DNA from: Pseudomonas rustica
Lineage (GTDB): Bacteria; Pseudomonadota; Gammaproteobacteria; Pseudomonadales; Pseudomonadaceae
Reading direction: 5' to 3'
Length of the DNA: 64,000 nt
NCBI RefSeq assembly: GCF_018336155.1
Contig: NZ_JAGYHF010000008.1
Span: forward strand, 296,054-360,053
Shown here: positions 59,884 through 64,000 of the stretch, one piece after another
Layout: each line of letters begins with the position of its first letter
Position numbering within the stretch: position 1 is the first letter of the stretch
Notes under the pieces: generated by a model
Seen by the model: the letters and a program-made list of their open reading frames with translations, nothing else
Told to the model about the DNA's origin: nothing
Databases searched by the model: none
Program-made: the position numbers and the translations under genes

Positions 59884-60317
59884 GTCAAATCTCCTGCGTG
59901 ATCTTATTGAGTAAACCCATGCACTACGGATGGTGCGACTGGGGCGGCCGATCAGCACGATCCCGCCAAATCAGGGCGGGGCGCGGCATTTTGCAGGCGA
60001 ACTTTATGCCCTTCAAGGGATTATGACGGGTGACGGAAAATTAACTACAAGTCATGCCGTGACCGAATGTCGCACATGCACGGTCGAATCCCTTACAGGC
60101 CGTGCCCTGCAAGGATTCTGGCGCAATATGGAAAAATTTCTCATCGGTGACGTGAATAGGCCGCAATGCGTCGAGAATGGAGGCTCAAAGCCACGTCGGC
60201 AGGCGCTTGTAGGACGTCTGTACGACTTTCGGATACAGTCTGTGCATATGCGACAAATAGTTATATCTGTAGGGCTTTGGTTTTTCTGACTACGAGGTCA
60301 GCAAACACTGAAAGCCT
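59884..60317. other. Non-coding gap between gcdR and pntAa
   Basis: 434 nt. It must hold the pntAa promoter on the minus strand. A plus-strand open frame (59930–60289) has no ribosome site, no hydrophobic or motif structure and atypical composition, so I do not call it. No dispersed repeat or hairpin stands out. Confidence 0.6.
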
Positions 60318-61217
60318 TTAGCCTTCAAGGCTGTAGCTCTGTGCCTGATTTACCAGCCAGTCACGAAAAGCCTTCAGAGACGCTGATTCCACCTTTCGTT
60401 CGGGAATCATCAAGTAATAGGCCTTGATGCTGGAGAGTGCCTGCGGGTTGGCAATTACCAGGCGTTTCTCCGCCAATTCCCGCTGAATCAGGAACGGTGG
60501 AATCAGCGCAATCCCCATGTCGTGCATGGCCGCTTGGGCGAGCATGGAGAATAGCTCGTAGCGCGGACCTGTCATGTCGCGGGGGATGTTCAGCTGTTGC
60601 GAGTTGAACCACTGTCGCCAGGCGTAAGGGCGGGTGGTCTGTTGCAGCAGCGGCAGATCGGCAATTTCATCGGCGGTCAGAAGCGTCTTGTTGCCGAGTA
60701 GGGCGGGGCTGCACACCGGCATCGGATTTTCACCCATCAGCCTGTGGGATTCGGTACCCGACCAATCGGCATCGCCGAAGTAGATCGCCGCATCGAACTC
60801 CGTGTCGGCAAACAGGAAGGGCCGCGTGCGGTTGGTCAGGTTGACCGTGACTTCCGGGTGCTTGAGCTGGAAATCCTTGAGGCGAGGCAGCAGCCATTGC
60901 GTGCCGAACGTCGGCACCACCGCCAGTTCGATCACATTGGTGCCTTGCTGGCCCATCACTGAGAGGGTGTCGCGCTCAACCGCATCAAGTTGCGTCGCGA
61001 CTCGGCGGCTGTAGGAAAGTCCTGCCTCGGTCAGCTTCACCCCGCGTCGCGAACGGCGGAACAGTTCGACGCTGAGGAATTCCTCAAGGCTGGCGATCTG
61101 TCGGCAAATCGCACCCTGGGTGAGGGAAAGTTCTTCGGCGGCGCGGGTAAAGCTTTCGTGACGTGCGGCGGCTTCGAAGCTGATCAGGGCGGTGGTGCTG
61201 GGGATCTTCCTGCGCAT
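60318..61217 (-). CDS. gcdR: LysR-type regulator GcdR
   Basis: A 299-residue GcvA-like LysR regulator with an N-terminal helix-turn-helix (ALISFEAAARHESFTRAAEELSLTQGAICRQIASLEE, shortened) and the binding-domain features VTVNLTNRTRPF and MLAQAAMHDMGIALIPPFLI. It is divergent from gcdH, whose transcription it activates in P. aeruginosa in response to glutarate. The ATG at 61215–61217 is 9 nt after GAGG; an earlier in-frame start (61232) is less likely. Confidence 0.9.
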   Translation of the reverse strand: MRRKIPSTTALISFEAAARHESFTRAAEELSLTQGAICRQIASLEEFLSVELFRRSRRGVKLTEAGLSYSRRVATQLDAVERDTLSVMGQQGTNVIELAVVPTFGTQWLLPRLKDFQLKHPEVTVNLTNRTRPFLFADTEFDAAIYFGDADWSGTESHRLMGENPMPVCSPALLGNKTLLTADEIADLPLLQQTTRPYAWRQWFNSQQLNIPRDMTGPRYELFSMLAQAAMHDMGIALIPPFLIQRELAEKRLVIANPQALSSIKAYYLMIPERKVESASLKAFRDWLVNQAQSYSLEG

Positions 61218-61375
61218 GTACGTCAACCTCACTAATGCGCCGCATAAAAGGCATTTCGCGACGTTTCGGAGTGAGAAATTAGCACAACAGAATGCGAAAT
61301 CCTCGTTTGCCGCGACGACGAACCGCGCCTAGGATCAATGCCACGTTAATTCACCCGATTTACGAGGACACACTC

Positions 61376-62557
61376 ATGGGCGGTAAAGCTAGCTTCAACT
61401 GGATCGATCCCCTGCTGCTGGATCAACAGCTCACCGAAGAAGAGCGCATGATCCGCGACACCGCCGAGCAGTTCGCTCAGCAGAAGCTCGCGCCACGCGT
61501 TCTTGAAGCTTTCCGTCATGAGAAGACTGACCCGGCAATCTTCCGCGAAATGGGCGAAGTCGGCCTGTTGGGTGCAACCATCCCTGAGCAGTACGGTGGC
61601 AGCGGCCTCAACTACGTCAGCTACGGCCTGATTGCTCGCGAAGTGGAGCGGGTCGACTCCGGCTATCGCTCGATGATGAGTGTGCAGTCGTCGCTGGTGA
61701 TGGTGCCGATCAACGAATTCGGCACCGAAGCCCAGAAACAGAAATACCTGCCGAAACTGGCGTCCGGCGAATGGATCGGCTGCTTCGGCCTGACCGAGCC
61801 GAACCACGGTTCCGACCCGGGCGCGATGATCACCCGTGCACGCAAAGTCGACGGCGGCTACAGCCTCAGCGGCGCGAAGATGTGGATCACTAACAGTCCG
61901 ATCGCCGATGTGTTCGTGGTCTGGGGTAAGGACGATGCCGGCGACATTCGTGGCTTCGTCCTGGAGAAGGGCTGGAAAGGTCTGAGCGCTCCGGCGATTC
62001 ACGGCAAGGTCGGCCTGCGTGCGTCGATCACCGGTGAGATCGTCATGGACAACGTGTTCGTGCCGGAAGAGAACATCTTCCCGGACGTGCGCGGTCTGAA
62101 AGGCCCGTTCACCTGCCTTAACTCTGCGCGCTATGGCATTTCCTGGGGCGCACTGGGCGCTGCCGAGTTTTGCTGGCACACCGCTCGCCAGTACACGCTG
62201 GATCGTCAACAGTTCGGTCGCCCATTGGCCGCTACTCAATTGATCCAGAAGAAACTCGCCGACATGCAGACCGAGATCACGTTGGCGCTGCAAGGCTGCC
62301 TGCGTCTGGGTCGTATGAAAGATGAAGGTACTGCGGCGGTCGAAATCACTTCGATCATGAAGCGCAACTCCTGCGGCAAGTCGCTGGACATTGCCCGTAT
62401 GGCGCGCGACATGTTGGGCGGCAACGGTATCTCCGACGAGTTCGGCGTGGCCCGTCACCTGGTCAACCTGGAAGTGGTGAATACCTATGAAGGTACTCAT
62501 GACGTTCACGCGCTGATTTTGGGTCGTGCGCAAACCGGTCTGCAGGCGTTCTATTAA
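61376..62557 (+). CDS. gcdH: Glutaryl-CoA dehydrogenase
   Basis: A 393-residue acyl-CoA dehydrogenase that oxidatively decarboxylates glutaryl-CoA to crotonyl-CoA in lysine and tryptophan catabolism. Seen are the flavin-binding GLTEPNHGSDPGAM and the catalytic base Glu in YEGTHDVHALILGRAQTG. AAxGAGG is weak, but the ATG at 61376 gives the family N-terminus. It is divergent from gcdR and 13 nt before the CaiB-type transferase. Confidence 0.96.
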   Translation: MGGKASFNWIDPLLLDQQLTEEERMIRDTAEQFAQQKLAPRVLEAFRHEKTDPAIFREMGEVGLLGATIPEQYGGSGLNYVSYGLIAREVERVDSGYRSMMSVQSSLVMVPINEFGTEAQKQKYLPKLASGEWIGCFGLTEPNHGSDPGAMITRARKVDGGYSLSGAKMWITNSPIADVFVVWGKDDAGDIRGFVLEKGWKGLSAPAIHGKVGLRASITGEIVMDNVFVPEENIFPDVRGLKGPFTCLNSARYGISWGALGAAEFCWHTARQYTLDRQQFGRPLAATQLIQKKLADMQTEITLALQGCLRLGRMKDEGTAAVEITSIMKRNSCGKSLDIARMARDMLGGNGISDEFGVARHLVNLEVVNTYEGTHDVHALILGRAQTGLQAFY

Positions 62558-62570
62558 TAGGAGAGCGACC

Positions 62571-63791
62571 ATGGGCGCGCTGTCGCATCTGCGGGTACTG
62601 GATTTATCGCGAGTGTTGGCCGGGCCGTGGGCCGGGCAAATCCTCGCCGACCTTGGCGCCGAAGTGATCAAGGTTGAGCGCCCGGGTAATGGTGATGACA
62701 CGCGCGCCTGGGGGCCGCCCTTCCTTAAAGACGCATACGGCGAGAACACCTCGGAAGCGGCTTATTACCTGTCAGCCAACCGCAACAAGCAATCGGTGAC
62801 CATCGACTTCACGCGTCCTGAGGGGCAGAAGCTGGTGCGCGAGCTGGCGGCCAAGTCGGACATCCTTATAGAGAATTTCAAGGTCGGTGGTCTGGCGGCA
62901 TATGGGCTGGACTATGAATCGCTGAAGGCGATCAATCCGAACCTGATCTATTGCTCGATCACTGGGTTCGGGCAGACCGGGCCGTATGCAAAGCGCGCTG
63001 GCTATGACTTCATGATTCAGGGGTTGGGCGGGCTGATGAGCCTGACTGGTCGTCCCGAGGGTGATGAGGGTGCCGGGCCGGTAAAGGTCGGTGTGGCGTT
63101 GACGGATATTCTTACCGGTCTGTATTCGACGGTGGCGATTCTTGCGGCGTTGGCACATCGCGATCACGACGGGGGCGGCCAACACATCGATATGGCGTTG
63201 CTGGATGTGCAGGTTGCGTGTCTGGCTAACCAGGCGATGAATTATCTGACCACAGGCAATGCGCCTAAGCGTCTGGGTAATGCGCATCCGAACATCGTGC
63301 CTTATCAGGACTTTCCTACGGCCGACGGCGATTTCATTCTTACCGTGGGTAACGACGGGCAGTTCCGCAAGTTTGCCGAAGTGGCGGGGCAGCCGCAGTG
63401 GGCTGACGATCCGCGCTTCGCTACTAATAAGCTGCGGGTGGCGAACCGGGCGGTGTTGATTCCGTTGATTCGCCAGGCGACGGTGTTCAAGACGACTGCC
63501 GAGTGGGTTGCCGAGCTGGAGCAGGCGGGCGTGCCTTGTGGGCCGATCAATGATCTGTCGCAGGTGTTCGAGGATCCGCAGGTGAAGGCGCGTGGTCTGG
63601 CGATAGAGCTGCCGCACGCATTGGCGGGAATGGTGCCGCAAGTGGCCAGCCCTATCCGCATGTCGCAGACACCGGTTGAGTATCGGCGCGCCCCTCCTTT
63701 ATTGGGTGAGCATACGCTGGAGGTTCTTCAAGGTGTGCTGGGCTTGGGCGCGGGTGCGGTGGCTGAGTTGAAGGCGGCTGGGGTGCTCTAA
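62571..63791 (+). CDS. CaiB/BaiF-type CoA-transferase (probable glutarate CoA-transferase)
   Basis: A 406-residue family III CoA-transferase with VLDLSRVLAGPWAGQIL at the N-terminus, the Asp-bearing YDFMIQGLGGLM and the C-terminal GAVAELKAAGVL. In this context it most likely makes glutaryl-CoA from glutarate, feeding GcdH. TAGGAGAG lies 8 nt before the ATG. The last gene in the window, closed by a perfect palindromic terminator. Confidence 0.93.
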   Translation: MGALSHLRVLDLSRVLAGPWAGQILADLGAEVIKVERPGNGDDTRAWGPPFLKDAYGENTSEAAYYLSANRNKQSVTIDFTRPEGQKLVRELAAKSDILIENFKVGGLAAYGLDYESLKAINPNLIYCSITGFGQTGPYAKRAGYDFMIQGLGGLMSLTGRPEGDEGAGPVKVGVALTDILTGLYSTVAILAALAHRDHDGGGQHIDMALLDVQVACLANQAMNYLTTGNAPKRLGNAHPNIVPYQDFPTADGDFILTVGNDGQFRKFAEVAGQPQWADDPRFATNKLRVANRAVLIPLIRQATVFKTTAEWVAELEQAGVPCGPINDLSQVFEDPQVKARGLAIELPHALAGMVPQVASPIRMSQTPVEYRRAPPLLGEHTLEVLQGVLGLGAGAVAELKAAGVL

Positions 63792-63816
63792 AGATCCCTT
63801 CTATATAGAAGGGATC
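63792..63816 (+). terminator. Palindromic terminator after the CoA-transferase gene
   Basis: GATCCCTTCTA and TAGAAGGGATC pair around TATA, immediately after the stop codon. A mixed T-rich stretch follows rather than a pure T run. Confidence 0.75.
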
Positions 63817-63897
63817 GCCTTTGCTTCCTTTATATAGGTGCATTTGGTCGTTATTTAACCAATATGCAAGTGGTTGAAAGAAAAGCGAAATTAACAG

Positions 63898-63925
63898 TTG
63901 ACGGCAGATCCCAGACGTCTATAAT
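63898..63925 (+). promoter_or_regulatory. Strong sigma-70 promoter, probably rRNA operon P1
   Basis: TTGACG (63898–63903) and a perfect TATAAT (63920–63925) are 16 nt apart. Upstream, 63870–63896 is A/T-rich, as an UP element, and a GC-rich discriminator (CGCCCC) follows the –10 hexamer, as in stringently controlled rRNA promoters. Confidence 0.85.
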
Positions 63926-63931
63926 TCGCCC

Positions 63932-64000
63932 CACTTCCGGCGCAGTCGAAACGGAAAACTCCTTGAGGTTCAATGAGTTACGCAGTTTTCGGCAGCAGGT
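63932..64000 (+). other. Start of the rRNA operon leader, truncated by the window edge
   Basis: The sequence after the promoter (CACTTCCGGCGCAGTCGAAA and on, with an AAAACTCCTTGAGGTTCAAT stretch) matches my memory of the pseudomonad pre-16S leader, which precedes 16S rRNA by a few hundred bases. The rRNA gene itself is outside the window. Confidence 0.7.

Noticed and set aside
59930..60289. 119-codon plus-strand frame upstream of gcdR
   Set aside because: No ribosome site, no motif or signal, and odd composition; left as non-coding gap.

Overview
The window is a Pseudomonas chromosome segment, most likely from the P. fluorescens group. Protein families and gene order match, from memory, several blocks close to the replication origin of P. 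aeruginosa PAO1: dsbA–cc4–engB–polA–thrB–znu–metNIQ (PA5488–PA5505 type), the aa3/caa3 oxidase cluster (PA0102–PA0114 type), prlC–yheV–radical SAM (PA0065–PA0069 type), trpI–trpBA, pntAA/AB/B and gcdR–gcdH. Abundant REP/REPIN-type palindromes between genes are typical of the fluorescens group. I saw no prophage, insertion sequence, CRISPR array, tRNA or toxin/defence island. This is core chromosome with small accessory features.

Layout. 1–7.1 kb: an EEP-family hydrolase (cut by the left edge), dsbA, cytochrome c4 and a small c5-type cytochrome (all minus), engB (plus), an intergenic region holding an ErsA-like sRNA with an AlgU-type promoter, polA (minus) and a DUF2782 protein. 7.1–12 kb: homoserine kinase, then the zinc uptake locus (znuA divergent from zur-znuC-znuB, probable Zur operator between) and a lipoprotein. 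12–17 kb: large-subunit catalase katE divergent from the methionine ABC transporter metNIQ. 17–26 kb: cytochrome c oxidase structural and assembly genes, almost all on the minus strand: coxB-ctaD-ctaG-ctaE, then surf1, a CxxxC membrane protein, ctaA, ctaB and sco. 26–31 kb: hypothetical protein, SulP transporter with beta-carbonic anhydrase, and a radical SAM gene behind a consensus LexA box. 31–35 kb: a small EF-hand-like protein and a three-gene membrane gluconate dehydrogenase operon. 35–42 kb: TpbA-like periplasmic phosphatase, two M3 oligopeptidases flanking a YheV zinc ribbon, gamma-carbonic anhydrase and a HAD phosphatase. 42–47.5 kb: small envelope and stress proteins (M-like aminopeptidase lipoprotein, paired lipoproteins, two DUF1161 paralogues, OsmC, an LLM oxidoreductase, dodecin, DUF883). 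47.5–50.6 kb: trpI divergent from trpBA. 50.6–55 kb: RcnB-like protein, three tandem DUF2388 proteins coupled to a DUF4105 protein, and a DUF1127 protein beside a cluster of ACTGTA-type sites. 55–64 kb: CoA-transferase, proton-translocating transhydrogenase, GcdR/GcdH and a CaiB-type CoA-transferase, ending in a strong promoter and leader that look like the start of an rRNA operon.

Functionally the window is dominated by respiration and envelope redox chemistry (c-type cytochromes, DsbA, oxidase assembly, gluconate dehydrogenase, transhydrogenase), metal and methionine import, and amino-acid metabolism (Thr, Trp, Lys/glutaryl-CoA). No single dramatic new system is evident. The best leads are the DUF2388x3–DUF4105 operon, the CxxxC protein inside the oxidase assembly cluster, the seven-codon tandem repeat inside the oxidase cluster, the 114-bp structured element beside ersA, and the ACTGTA site cluster around the DUF1127 gene. 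Function assignments come from reading the sequence and family knowledge; no database search was run.
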